NCBI GenBank assembly: GCA_023412475.1
Contig: JAEYNR010000086.1
Span: 1 to 63,009, forward strand
DNA length: 63,009 nucleotides
Source: Fibrobacterota bacterium
GTDB taxonomy: Bacteria; Fibrobacterota; Chitinivibrionia; Chitinivibrionales; Chitinispirillaceae
Direction: 5' to 3'
Below, one piece after another: positions 29,136 to 37,537 of the stretch. The position numbers were made by a program, and so were the translations under genes. The stretch's first letter is position 1, and the number at the start of each line of letters is the position of its first letter. The notes beneath the pieces were generated by a model that saw only the letters and a list, made by a program, of their open reading frames with translations, searched no databases and had not been told where the DNA came from.

Positions 29136-29882
29136 ATGATTATACGATACTTTTCATTTCTTCTCCCATTCTTCACTGTTTTTCTTATCGGATGTGCGGC
29201 ACGACAAACCGGTTATGGCCCACGATTCTCTCCAGTTGATAAACATATTGGCAAAATTGCCATCATTTCACCTGATATTTATGTCTATGATGTCTCTGGA
29301 GGTGGAGTTCCTGAATTTAGAGCCGATTGGAGCGATATTGCAGAGACGAATCTGGGTGAGGCACTCAGAGAGCTACTGCAAGAAAAACAGGTCGAAGGAA
29401 TAAACATTCCAAAAATGCATAATCTTGCTACCATAGACACTGTAACTTCTTTGGTTAAGTTGATTATTTCTTCGATTCAGAACCATTTATACGGCCAAAA
29501 TCCATTTGTCACTCAGCTAGACACATTTAATTACCACACAGGACCACTCTCTGAGCTTTGCCACAATTTGCAGGTTGATGCTGTCATGTTTACATTTGGA
29601 TCAGATGAAAACTTTTCTCTAATGCGTAAAAATATACTGAAAAGAGCAACAACTGCCAAAAACGTCAATGCAGCTATTTCCGCCATTCTAACAGGGACAA
29701 TTAAAACTTATTCTGTGCCTCGGGAACGTACCTTCCTCTGTTGTTTAGTGGCAGATAGTGAAGGTAAAATCATCTGGTATAAACAATACAAGGAATCCGA
29801 TGGAGCTGATTTGCGAACAACATCAGATGCAGATAAAATTAGCCGACGTGTTTTATATGGATTAAACTTCAGGAAACAATAA
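29136..29882 (+). CDS. Lipoprotein, first gene of the M48 protease operon
   Basis: A 248-residue predicted lipoprotein. The signal peptide (YFSFLLPFFTVFLIGC) ends in a lipobox with Cys near residue 20. The frame continues upstream to 29097, but the ATG at 29136 directly precedes the signal peptide and is preferred. The mature part contains conserved-looking segments (VDAVMFTFGSDENFSLM; VPRERTFLCCLVADSEGKII) reminiscent of small periplasmic lipoprotein families such as GNA1162/DUF799, but I cannot confirm that. The stop overlaps the start of the M48 gene by one base. It probably sits in the outer membrane as part of an envelope quality-control unit. Confidence 0.75.
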   Translation: MIIRYFSFLLPFFTVFLIGCAARQTGYGPRFSPVDKHIGKIAIISPDIYVYDVSGGGVPEFRADWSDIAETNLGEALRELLQEKQVEGINIPKMHNLATIDTVTSLVKLIISSIQNHLYGQNPFVTQLDTFNYHTGPLSELCHNLQVDAVMFTFGSDENFSLMRKNILKRATTAKNVNAAISAILTGTIKTYSVPRERTFLCCLVADSEGKIIWYKQYKESDGADLRTTSDADKISRRVLYGLNFRKQ

Positions 29883-31006
29883 TGCACAATTCCATTTTTT
29901 ATTCCTTCTTTATTATGCTATGCTGTTATGCTATGCTAAAAGGCGATGATATGGCTGAAACGGTGCATAGGGAAAGTATTATTGCTCAGAGCAATAATTT
30001 TGAAAATGAAATTGAAAAATCGGGGTTAATAATAAAAGATGAGTCTCTCAATGCTTATCTGAACGGGGTTTTACATAAAATTGCCGAAAGTAACCAATTA
30101 ACAATAAAAGTGATACAATCTCCTGCTATCAATGCTTTCGCAATGGCTAATGGAACTATTTTTATATGCACCGGACTGCTGGCCAAAATCAGGAATGAGG
30201 CTCAACTTGCTGCACTGCTAGGTCATGAACTGGTTCACATTATCAGAGATCACTCCTATCAAAACCTTGTTAATACTAAAAAGTTAGCACTCTCCAGTGC
30301 AAACAAACAAATTGGCTTACAAATATTTTTTGGATCACTTGCAACTTCTTTTGCAAACTATAACCTGCAATCTGCTATTAGTGGCTATTCAAGAGATCTG
30401 GAGCGTGAAGCAGACAGTCTGGGGTTAAAAAAAATGAGAAAAGCAGGTTATGCTCCAATCGAGTTTAGAAATTTGTTTCTGATTCTGAAAAAAGCTATCG
30501 AACTGGAAAATATTAAACAGCCCTATTTTTTTTCGACTCACCCTGCAATTACCGAACGCATAAACAATTATTATCATTTAGTAGGAAAGGACACGATTCA
30601 ATCTGCCAGGGGATTAGTCAATTCGGAGGAATATTCCAAAACTATCCAAAGCATTCTGCTGTCGGATGGCAACAGGTTAATTGCCTCAGGTAAGCTTAAT
30701 TACGCAAAAGCTAACTTCTCCAGGATTCTGGCCTCAGATTCCGGCAATGCCTTGGCCTGCGTGCAATCAGGCAATATCGCCCGTTTAAGATCTGCTCCAG
30801 TGGTCAACAAAGATGCATTCAAATGGTATTATCGGGCAAAGGATTATCAAAACTCTGAAGATGCACTGCGCGAGCTGGGTTTCTATTATTTCAAAAGCGG
30901 CAACACTGACAGCGCCGCTTATTATTTAAAAGCTTACCAGACCCAATGCCCCTTATCACCATATCAACCTGTTGTAGAGGATTATCTTAAAAAATGCCTC
31001 AGGTAA
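29882..31006 (+). CDS. Periplasmic M48 metalloprotease with TPR-like C-terminus (BepA-like)
   Basis: A 374-residue zinc protease with an N-terminal hydrophobic signal segment. The M48 catalytic motif is LLGHELVHIIRDH (HExxH at residues 115-119), with the third ligand in SRDLEREADSLGLKKM (E176). The C-terminal part (about 255-370) has TPR-like helical repeats (ASGKLNYAKANFSRIL; YRAKDYQNSEDALRELGFYY). This is the layout of BepA/YfgC-type outer-membrane-protein quality-control proteases. It lies between two lipoprotein genes, overlapping both by 1 and 13 nt, so the three products likely act together. Confidence 0.9.
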   Translation: MHNSIFYSFFIMLCCYAMLKGDDMAETVHRESIIAQSNNFENEIEKSGLIIKDESLNAYLNGVLHKIAESNQLTIKVIQSPAINAFAMANGTIFICTGLLAKIRNEAQLAALLGHELVHIIRDHSYQNLVNTKKLALSSANKQIGLQIFFGSLATSFANYNLQSAISGYSRDLEREADSLGLKKMRKAGYAPIEFRNLFLILKKAIELENIKQPYFFSTHPAITERINNYYHLVGKDTIQSARGLVNSEEYSKTIQSILLSDGNRLIASGKLNYAKANFSRILASDSGNALACVQSGNIARLRSAPVVNKDAFKWYYRAKDYQNSEDALRELGFYYFKSGNTDSAAYYLKAYQTQCPLSPYQPVVEDYLKKCLR

Positions 31007-31539
31007 ATCGAATTACTATACTTCTATTATTGTCTTTACTCTTTGCTGGTTGCTCTTCAAGTTGGAAGATAACCAGTGCAAAGTATAAAAAACCATACTA
31101 CTATTTTGAACCACCTCCACGATGGATGATAAGTAAGCATGGTCCCACTGCATTGCTTTCAAAGCATGGCCCGTCTCTGGAAAAAATCCTTATACTTCGG
31201 CAAAGAACCACAGACACGCTGAACCATACCAGGCTAAGGCTTTATCCGGAAATGCTCCCCCATGAACTCGGCGAAGTATTACTCTCCAGAATTATCGCTA
31301 CCCCGCAGGTCACAGATGTCCTCCTTTTAAAAGAAGAGGTTACCAATGTGGATTACAGACAAGCTGTAAAACTGACTGTAAGCTACAAGATAAATGCTAT
31401 CGAAATCAATGAGATTATCTATGCTTTTATCGATCGAGTCTTTTTATACGAACTGAGGTATTGTGCTGCCAGGCGATACTACTATGAAGAAAATCTTAAC
31501 ACATTTGAAACACTTGTTAAAAGTTTTAGATTGAGATAA
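30994..31539 (+). CDS. Lipoprotein, last gene of the M48 protease operon
   Basis: A 181-residue predicted lipoprotein. The signal peptide (ITILLLLSLLFAGCSSS) has a clear lipobox with Cys at residue 19. The mature part contains the segment SKHGPSLEKILILRQRTTDT followed by L..PEMLPHELGEVLLSRI, which reads as a conserved uncharacterised lipoprotein family, but I cannot name it. It overlaps the M48 gene by 13 nt and is followed by a strong terminator. A role as a substrate, adaptor or anchor of the protease is inferred from the arrangement only. Confidence 0.78.
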   Translation: MPQVNRITILLLLSLLFAGCSSSWKITSAKYKKPYYYFEPPPRWMISKHGPTALLSKHGPSLEKILILRQRTTDTLNHTRLRLYPEMLPHELGEVLLSRIIATPQVTDVLLLKEEVTNVDYRQAVKLTVSYKINAIEINEIIYAFIDRVFLYELRYCAARRYYYEENLNTFETLVKSFRLR

Positions 31540-31579
31540 GATTCACTACCTGTAAACAGACGGCAGTGAATCTTTTTTT
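31540..31579 (+). terminator. Intrinsic terminator of the M48 operon
   Basis: Perfect inverted repeat GATTCACT (31540-31547) and AGTGAATC (31565-31572) followed immediately by seven T (31573-31579), starting at the stop codon of the last lipoprotein gene. A textbook Rho-independent terminator on the plus strand. The convergent peroxidase gene ends at 31583. Confidence 0.85.
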
Positions 31580-31582
31580 CTC

Positions 31583-33205
31583 TCATCTATTTTCACCATC
31601 ATCAAGGTCTTGAGCAAGGAAAACATTTGCAGGTATCTCGTAGGCACCTATTCCTGTATTGGATATAATGATTTTTGCAAGATTACGATTTTCCACAATT
31701 TTTACCAGATTGGGACTCAAATAAGATTGATACCAGAATCGGTCACCATCCCGCAGATTCAGAAACTGCTGTTTTATAACCTTATACAGGGTTAGCCCAA
31801 CATTAGATCCGATAATATGATCTTCTGCGAGCACCACAGGCCATATATCCATATCATCGATAGATGGGTATGTATGGGCTATTCGTGAGCGAAACAGTGG
31901 ATTCGATGAAATGCTGTTTAAACTGGAAACCGGGCGTAATCCTAATGATTTCCGAAACTGGTTGTATGAAGGAAGGCCATGATCCCTTCCGCGCTGAATA
32001 TCGATAGCTGCCAAATCAATCTCTCCCCGCTCAGAAGCCCCAAAAGGATTATTACATAGCTCATCGGCTATGAATAAATCTATTCTCTGCGCTTTCTGAT
32101 ATGTCAGACCACGAAGTATGGGATCTATGTTCTCTTCGTCAACAATTGCACCAATGTTGAAAAAAGAACCACTCAGAGAAATGTTGCCCTGGGGGATTGT
32201 TTCCAGATTTGAATTTAGCCGTAAAATGCTTCTGTTAACCATAGAGTGGTTCATACGGAAAACTGCTGTGGCAAATTCATTTGATAATGTCGGATTCACA
32301 TCCTTTTTATACCCGGAGTAGACAGGTAAAGGATCAGGGCCAAGCAGCGCAGGCAGGAATTCATTATAGGTGATTGACTGTATCTCTGCTATTACCAGCG
32401 CACGGGCTTGCTGAAAAATCTGATAATCGCTGAGTCCGGGCCTGACAGATTCGATTATGTTGCACCAGAAATTGTGCTCTCTTACAAATAAAGTATGCAG
32501 CGCTGTAAGCACTGTATTTTCATTAGCCCTTATATCACCGGCTAAAAAGAGCTCAGGCCCGTTGCCTCCGGAATTTTCGAAACCGTAATTATTAAATGGA
32601 AGGAGATTGTCATTACTTGTACGCAGCCTTCCGGTCCCATCATTAAGTCTGAGTGCGTTGGCACGCAGGGAATCTGAACCGTAAATCATAGATCCATCAA
32701 TAAAGGAAGAAACCCTGTTTATCTGCTGCCGGATACCACTGAAATGATTTATATATTCTGATCTGTTTAATGGAATTATCTGGTTACCTTCACTTTTTGA
32801 ACCTATAAACTGATCGCTTGGAGGAACGTTGATATTGAAATTTTCTTCCGGAAAGTTAGGCAAAGTCAGAGATATATCATGATCAATAAACTGACTCCAG
32901 GCCCATAGAAATGAGGACTGCCCATATTCGATTGGCACAGATGTGTCACCCTGACTCAGTAGTGTTTTGGAGATGGTTCTGGGATTTGGACGCATTGGAC
33001 CGGCTGGTTTGCTCTTTTCATCTGCATAATCTGCCGGACTGATTCTTCGAAAGTAGACACCCGCTGCACCCCAGGCCCTGTGAAAGCGATTATTATTCAT
33101 GCCAGAGAAAGAACGGTATTCAGAGGGGAAACGGGTATTGTCTTTATACTCTTCTGAAGGCTGGGACGAGACAATCATCATGGATATCAACAGAATAGAG
33201 ATCAT
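31583..33205 (-). CDS. Secreted animal-type haem peroxidase (peroxidase-cyclooxygenase superfamily)
   Basis: A 540-residue protein whose chosen ATG has a perfect AGGAGG five bases upstream and opens a signal-peptide-like segment (ISILLISMMIVSS). Haem-site residues are visible: WSQFIDHDIS (D108 and distal H109), LAGDIRANEN (catalytic R226 and haem-ester E229), TLFVREHNFW (about 238-247), proximal H320 in AVFRMNHSMV, and DIQRGRDHGLPSYNQFR (about 410). By my alignment the myeloperoxidase-specific Met after the ester Glu is Asn here, as in other superfamily members. It is single-domain, unlike peroxidasins. It oxidises halides or phenolics with H2O2. Located between the M48 operon and the GH9 cellulase. 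Confidence 0.92.
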   Translation of the reverse strand: MISILLISMMIVSSQPSEEYKDNTRFPSEYRSFSGMNNNRFHRAWGAAGVYFRRISPADYADEKSKPAGPMRPNPRTISKTLLSQGDTSVPIEYGQSSFLWAWSQFIDHDISLTLPNFPEENFNINVPPSDQFIGSKSEGNQIIPLNRSEYINHFSGIRQQINRVSSFIDGSMIYGSDSLRANALRLNDGTGRLRTSNDNLLPFNNYGFENSGGNGPELFLAGDIRANENTVLTALHTLFVREHNFWCNIIESVRPGLSDYQIFQQARALVIAEIQSITYNEFLPALLGPDPLPVYSGYKKDVNPTLSNEFATAVFRMNHSMVNRSILRLNSNLETIPQGNISLSGSFFNIGAIVDEENIDPILRGLTYQKAQRIDLFIADELCNNPFGASERGEIDLAAIDIQRGRDHGLPSYNQFRKSLGLRPVSSLNSISSNPLFRSRIAHTYPSIDDMDIWPVVLAEDHIIGSNVGLTLYKVIKQQFLNLRDGDRFWYQSYLSPNLVKIVENRNLAKIIISNTGIGAYEIPANVFLAQDLDDGENR

Positions 33206-33534
33206 ACATGCCTCCTGAACTTCTTTTGGGTCTTTCAGAAAACCATTCAGGATCATGCTTTATATCCTGAACTTTTGTTCAGAGCTGTATCGAATAAGGG
33301 TGTGGGTGGTGCAGCTCTATTGTCATAAAAATGGCAACAAACATGCCACCCTGTTTGGCAATAAGGAAGAGAAGATCATTCTGATTTATCCATGTCCTAC
33401 TAAGGTTGGGAAAGACAGATACTAAGGTTAGGAGGGGGAAAACAGGAGATTAATTCTATTGTAGACATATTTTAAAACCGAATCTAATGCCCATCTATAT
33501 TTGCTATTTGAAAACATGTCTATCATAGAGTTCT

Positions 33535-33625
33535 TTTCCCGTTTCCCCTTCATGTTTCGGATTTCGGATTTTGGAACTCGTGTTTTTCCTGTTTTGGAAT
33601 TGTTTAGAAATTGAGGTTTAGAGAT
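33535..33625. repeat. Interspersed low-complexity repeat, copy 2
   Basis: Pyrimidine-rich stretch built from words such as TGTTTCGGATTTC (33553-33565), GGATTTTGGAAC, TTCCTGTTTTGGAATTG and TTTAGAAATTGAGG. Read on the minus strand these match the words of copies 1 and 3 (CCGAAATCCGAAACA, CTAAACAATTCCAAAACAGG). Non-coding and unexplained. Confidence 0.6.
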
Positions 33626-33633
33626 TCAGGATT

Positions 33634-33679
33634 AATTCCCTATCGATATCGATCACGACAACGATATCAATAGGGAATT
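33634..33679 (-). terminator. Long inverted repeat after the cellulase gene
   Basis: Arms AATTCCCTATCGATATCG (33634-33651) and CGATATCAATAGGGAATT (33662-33679) pair at 17 of 18 positions around a 10-nt loop. It lies 51 nt past the cellulase stop codon and could end that transcript or protect its 3' end. No U-run follows on the minus strand, so the terminator role is inference. Confidence 0.45.
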
Positions 33680-33729
33680 CAGATTACAAGATCAGATGAT
33701 TCATTCAATGATCGATTGGTCACCCCCCC

Positions 33730-36700
33730 TTAATAGGGGGAGGCTTTGAAGGGGGAATTGGCACACAGAAAACCTAATACAAACACCAGTGCAGCATTCC
33801 AGTTAATAGCCACCTCGTTGGAGGCATAAGCTGCCATTCTATCAACGTATGCTTTTGCTGGTTCTTTATCAGGGTAATGTACCCCCGGTTCTCCCGAGAC
33901 TTCATCCTGCCTTTCAGCATTGGGTCCGCCAACCAAAAAACCGGGATACGGAGCTTCGACTCCATCCGCTGCCATAGCCCTGTGATGAGGCTGTAAAGGG
34001 GACTTTTTACCAAACCCGGTTACAAAACAGTACCCTGTGACATTTTTACCAAAAACATAGTCTACTGTTTCTATCACCGATTCCAGATATTTATCCTGTT
34101 TTGTCAGATAGAAGGCATAGCATTGTACAATTGCATGATTTAGAAACACCGAATTCGATCCCCAGTAAAAATCCTGAAACGGAATTCGACCTGGAATAGA
34201 GTCAATGTTCTTTACAAAACTATCGGCAGTATTAATAATCGAACGGCTGCCATCAGAAATAAAAGGAAACTTATCCACATTGAAATGCTTAATAAGAGAA
34301 AACCACCCCAGATTTGAAACATTTGGCCATGAAGCAGCATTTTTAACCAGATAAGAAGACGCGTTCTGCTCTATGTGCTTCTTAAAGCTACTTTTACCGG
34401 TGGTAATAAAAAGTTCGCATGCCGCCCAGAAAAACTCATCCCCCAAGTGCGAATCTTCATAAGCCCCTGTACCTCCGACCTCATTTGGTTCACGTATTTC
34501 GGGATTATCAACCGCCCATTTCCATGCAGCGGTAGAACGTTTCAGACAATCCTTACTGAAATCTTTATCCTCTTTATATACTCTTGCTGCCATGGCCATT
34601 ACAGCCGCAAAATTAAGTGCTGAAGATGTAGATTTTCCAATAACATATCTTACGCTTTTAATTTCTTCAGGCAGTGAAAAACCATCCCATTGAAGCGACC
34701 CGACCTTGAAAAACACACCACCATCAGAATCCTGCATCATTTTCATCCAATCAAGTTCAAACCGTATCTCATCAAGAAGATCACTGTTTCGGTTGTTGGA
34801 TTCGGGGATATTGAGATTATCACCAATCAAATTCGGGTACAGTTCATACAGCGAAAGCATGGTGCCCACAGTAATACCAGCATTGATGATATATTTACCG
34901 TAATCTCCTGCATCCATCCATCCACCACTAACATTAATCACACCACTTTTACCAGTGCTGACATGCAGTGAGCAGGCAGTATCGGCAATTCCGCTTTTTC
35001 GCATCCAATCACCGGCATGTTCTTTTTTCAGTTCAGTTGACAACCTCTGATAATAGAATGCTTTTACCGCTGCATTTAATACATCTGCATATAATGAATC
35101 TCTTATAAAGACATCTTCTTTCTCTCCGGTTTGCTGGATAAGAATCTGATATCTTCCGGGTTTCACTAAATTGCTGAAATCTCCAATCTTTAGAAACTCA
35201 CCCGCCATAGGCCAGAAAGCTTCAGGAAAGAATTTGCCATTGTGAACAACGGCTCCCTGTTCATCGATAACTGCAAAATCACTAACCGATGAATCGGTAA
35301 CCATAAATCTTTTTACTCCATTGCTGTAATACCCGACCTGATTTAATCGTAACACCTGCGTCTCTGAAACTTGAGGCACGAAAGTGTTTGTCAGTCTTAC
35401 ATTGTCAACCATCAGTGTTCCTTTTTTTCTCAAAACACTGGGGCTGAAATCGTAGGATTGAATTTTTCTCATATCCATTTTTCGATTTATCTGCACATTT
35501 TGCGGCTGCCAGAATTCATACAGTTTGAATTTGGAAAAAGGAACAGTTATCTCCTGCCATCCCTCTATGGTCTTAAAATGTGCAGACCATGCCTCATTAC
35601 TCCCATCGACTATCATTATCATGCAGCTCTGTGCCTTTTCACTGGAAAAAAAGTTGAATTTCAGGCCATTATGATTTGACCAGTTTGACTTAAGATTGTT
35701 CGAGGTGTCGATCTGATTGGCAGATGAACCCCACGATTGTATCGTGTAATCGATTCTGATGGCTTTACTGTTATTGTCAGGATTAATATCAGTAGAAACT
35801 TTTACAGTGGAATAAGGACAGAAACTTGATGTCCATCTTTTGATATCCTCTGGCTCTTCAAAATCATCTATCAATACATCCGGTGCATTGGATTCAAACT
35901 CCTTCCAGAATCTGGACATGTTGATGCTTTCCATTTTCTTTACCATTTTAATATCGGACAAATAAAGCCGTACCGGTTTCTCTCCATTCTTACTAATCGA
36001 GCGGTTAGCCAGTTTTTCAGTTGATATTCTGACTTCGGTCAGCCTTGACCAATCCATAAAACCCAGTACCTCATTATGCTCGTCGGTGTTCCACCATTTC
36101 CCTATATCGGTAAAATCGGAAAAAGGAATCTGTATCGTCTGCCAATCTGTACTGACACTTGTATAAACCCGGCTTGGCAATCTGGTCTGTACTTTCATAT
36201 CTCTTCCTTCGGATTCATCGTCCAATAAACCAATGACAAAGAGTTCACCACCTGTAGCACCCTTTATTTTAAATTCCAGGCCTCCGGTCTCTCTGTAAGC
36301 TGAAACATCTACAGGCTCTTTTTGAGCCTTGTGAACAGTTACCCCGCTCCATTCCGCATCATCAAAATAACAGACGAAAACCGGCAGTCTACTGCTGTCA
36401 GTTGCATCCTTAACACTGAAATCGGTACGCCCATCATAAGTATAAACTGATGTCTTCTCTGCCATACTCCTTCCAAAGAAGGAGAATATCAGATTGGCAG
36501 TATCTTTATCGGCAATCAGGGGGCCAAGCGTTTTATCTTCAAGATGTCTCCAGGATAAAAACGGTGGATTTGGCAGGTCTGCAGTATGATTGATGATTTC
36601 TACATCATCAATGAATACTGTAGCAATACGGTTTATTGAGCGGCCAATGTTCTGATCCTTAAAGGTAGCGAATTTTATGTTGGAAATTTTGCTCCAGTCT

Positions 36701-37224
36701 ATTCGGGCATATTCACCACCATTATATTCTGTATACCACCTCTCCCCTTCATCCGGAAAAGAGCTCAGTGGTACTATTACCTGTTGCCATTTATCTGTGA
36801 TCTTAAAAAAATTGATGCCTCCAACTTTTACCTCGCACTTATTACTTCCATTATTTCCATGATCCATTAGTCCTATATCGATTTTTTCTCCACCCTGCGA
36901 ACCTTTTATAAAAAAACGCAAAGCCCCGCTTTTTCTTACCGGTTTCAGATCAACAAGCTCGCCTGGAGCGAATGCAATCTCAGCACCAGGGTATTCTTTA
37001 TCATCAAATTCCAGTTTAAGTACTTTACCTCTTTTTCTATCATTATCATTAATCATCGATATGGCTGATCTTCCACCATATGCACATGTGTATCCTCCCT
37101 TTGGATGATCTTCAGAAAACCAGGTACCCAATACCACTTCATCCTCTGCCCCAAAAGAGGAGCTCAAAAGACACATCACAAAAAGAGTTGTCATTTTTCT
37201 GCTTACAGAACGGTACCTTGTCAT
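33730..37224 (-). CDS. Secreted multi-module glycoside hydrolase family 9 cellulase
   Basis: A 1164-residue endoglucanase-type enzyme. Signal peptide about 1-25. Three similar jelly-roll, CBM11/CBM30-like modules follow (about 29-215, 255-430, 455-625), each ending in an 'x.fIDDVeI/YLSDIKM/MVDNVRL' strand. Then comes an Ig-like CelD_N domain (LRLNQVGYYSNGVKRFMVTD, about 638-725) and the GH9 catalytic domain (about 730-1160). GH9 signatures are GGWMDAGDYGKYIINAG (nucleophile region), LGDEFFWAACELF, CFVTGFGKKSPLQPHHR and NEVAINWNAALVFVLG with the catalytic Glu. AAAGGAG lies upstream of the ATG. The AraC-type membrane sensor gene is upstream on the same strand and may regulate it. It acts outside the cell on beta-1,4-glucan. 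Confidence 0.93.
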   Translation of the reverse strand: MTRYRSVSRKMTTLFVMCLLSSSFGAEDEVVLGTWFSEDHPKGGYTCAYGGRSAISMINDNDRKRGKVLKLEFDDKEYPGAEIAFAPGELVDLKPVRKSGALRFFIKGSQGGEKIDIGLMDHGNNGSNKCEVKVGGINFFKITDKWQQVIVPLSSFPDEGERWYTEYNGGEYARIDWSKISNIKFATFKDQNIGRSINRIATVFIDDVEIINHTADLPNPPFLSWRHLEDKTLGPLIADKDTANLIFSFFGRSMAEKTSVYTYDGRTDFSVKDATDSSRLPVFVCYFDDAEWSGVTVHKAQKEPVDVSAYRETGGLEFKIKGATGGELFVIGLLDDESEGRDMKVQTRLPSRVYTSVSTDWQTIQIPFSDFTDIGKWWNTDEHNEVLGFMDWSRLTEVRISTEKLANRSISKNGEKPVRLYLSDIKMVKKMESINMSRFWKEFESNAPDVLIDDFEEPEDIKRWTSSFCPYSTVKVSTDINPDNNSKAIRIDYTIQSWGSSANQIDTSNNLKSNWSNHNGLKFNFFSSEKAQSCMIMIVDGSNEAWSAHFKTIEGWQEITVPFSKFKLYEFWQPQNVQINRKMDMRKIQSYDFSPSVLRKKGTLMVDNVRLTNTFVPQVSETQVLRLNQVGYYSNGVKRFMVTDSSVSDFAVIDEQGAVVHNGKFFPEAFWPMAGEFLKIGDFSNLVKPGRYQILIQQTGEKEDVFIRDSLYADVLNAAVKAFYYQRLSTELKKEHAGDWMRKSGIADTACSLHVSTGKSGVINVSGGWMDAGDYGKYIINAGITVGTMLSLYELYPNLIGDNLNIPESNNRNSDLLDEIRFELDWMKMMQDSDGGVFFKVGSLQWDGFSLPEEIKSVRYVIGKSTSSALNFAAVMAMAARVYKEDKDFSKDCLKRSTAAWKWAVDNPEIREPNEVGGTGAYEDSHLGDEFFWAACELFITTGKSSFKKHIEQNASSYLVKNAASWPNVSNLGWFSLIKHFNVDKFPFISDGSRSIINTADSFVKNIDSIPGRIPFQDFYWGSNSVFLNHAIVQCYAFYLTKQDKYLESVIETVDYVFGKNVTGYCFVTGFGKKSPLQPHHRAMAADGVEAPYPGFLVGGPNAERQDEVSGEPGVHYPDKEPAKAYVDRMAAYASNEVAINWNAALVFVLGFLCANSPFKASPY

Positions 37225-37537
37225 ACCATCTCCTTTATACTAAAGTTTGATGAGCTTTGCTGCAATTTACAAATTCACCAACACGATGTTTTCCAATAAT
37301 TAAAATTAGACTTGAAAACAGAACATTTCTCAAGAAGGTATCAACTTTTTAAAAAACCCAGATTTAGAAAAGAAAAGGAGACAAAATGAATAAAAAAGGT
37401 GGGATATTGGATATTTGCAGAGTGTTTTACATTTTCATCTATTTAACTGCCATTATATGAATGAAGTAACAAATTATGAAAATGTAAGTCTTACCGGGTA
37501 AAAGTTCAGGTGAAGTTGTATTGTTTGAGCAGATTTA
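37225..37537. other. Intergenic region between AraC-type regulator and cellulase
   Basis: Both flanking genes are on the minus strand, so the cellulase promoter and any operator should lie here. I see no convincing direct or inverted repeat for an AraC-type binding site. On the plus strand it holds a short ORF with a strong ribosome-binding site, listed separately. Confidence 0.4.
37386..37460 (+). CDS. Possible small membrane peptide (24 residues)
   Basis: ATG at 37386 is preceded by AAAAGGAG with five-base spacing, one of the best Shine-Dalgarno sequences in the window. The frame encodes MNKKGG… followed by a hydrophobic stretch (VFYIFIYLTAII) and TGA. This is the composition of small single-pass membrane peptides. 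It is antisense to the upstream region of the cellulase gene. It may be chance; no family can be assigned. Confidence 0.3.
   Translation: MNKKGGILDICRVFYIFIYLTAII

Larger units (their letters stand above)
33206..33729. other. Intergenic region with repeat and long hairpin
   Basis: This region separates the peroxidase gene from the end of the cellulase gene, both on the minus strand. It contains a copy of the interspersed repeat and a long inverted repeat, listed separately. A run CCCCCCTTAATAGGGGG at 33723-33740 overlaps the cellulase end. No gene seen. Confidence 0.5.
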
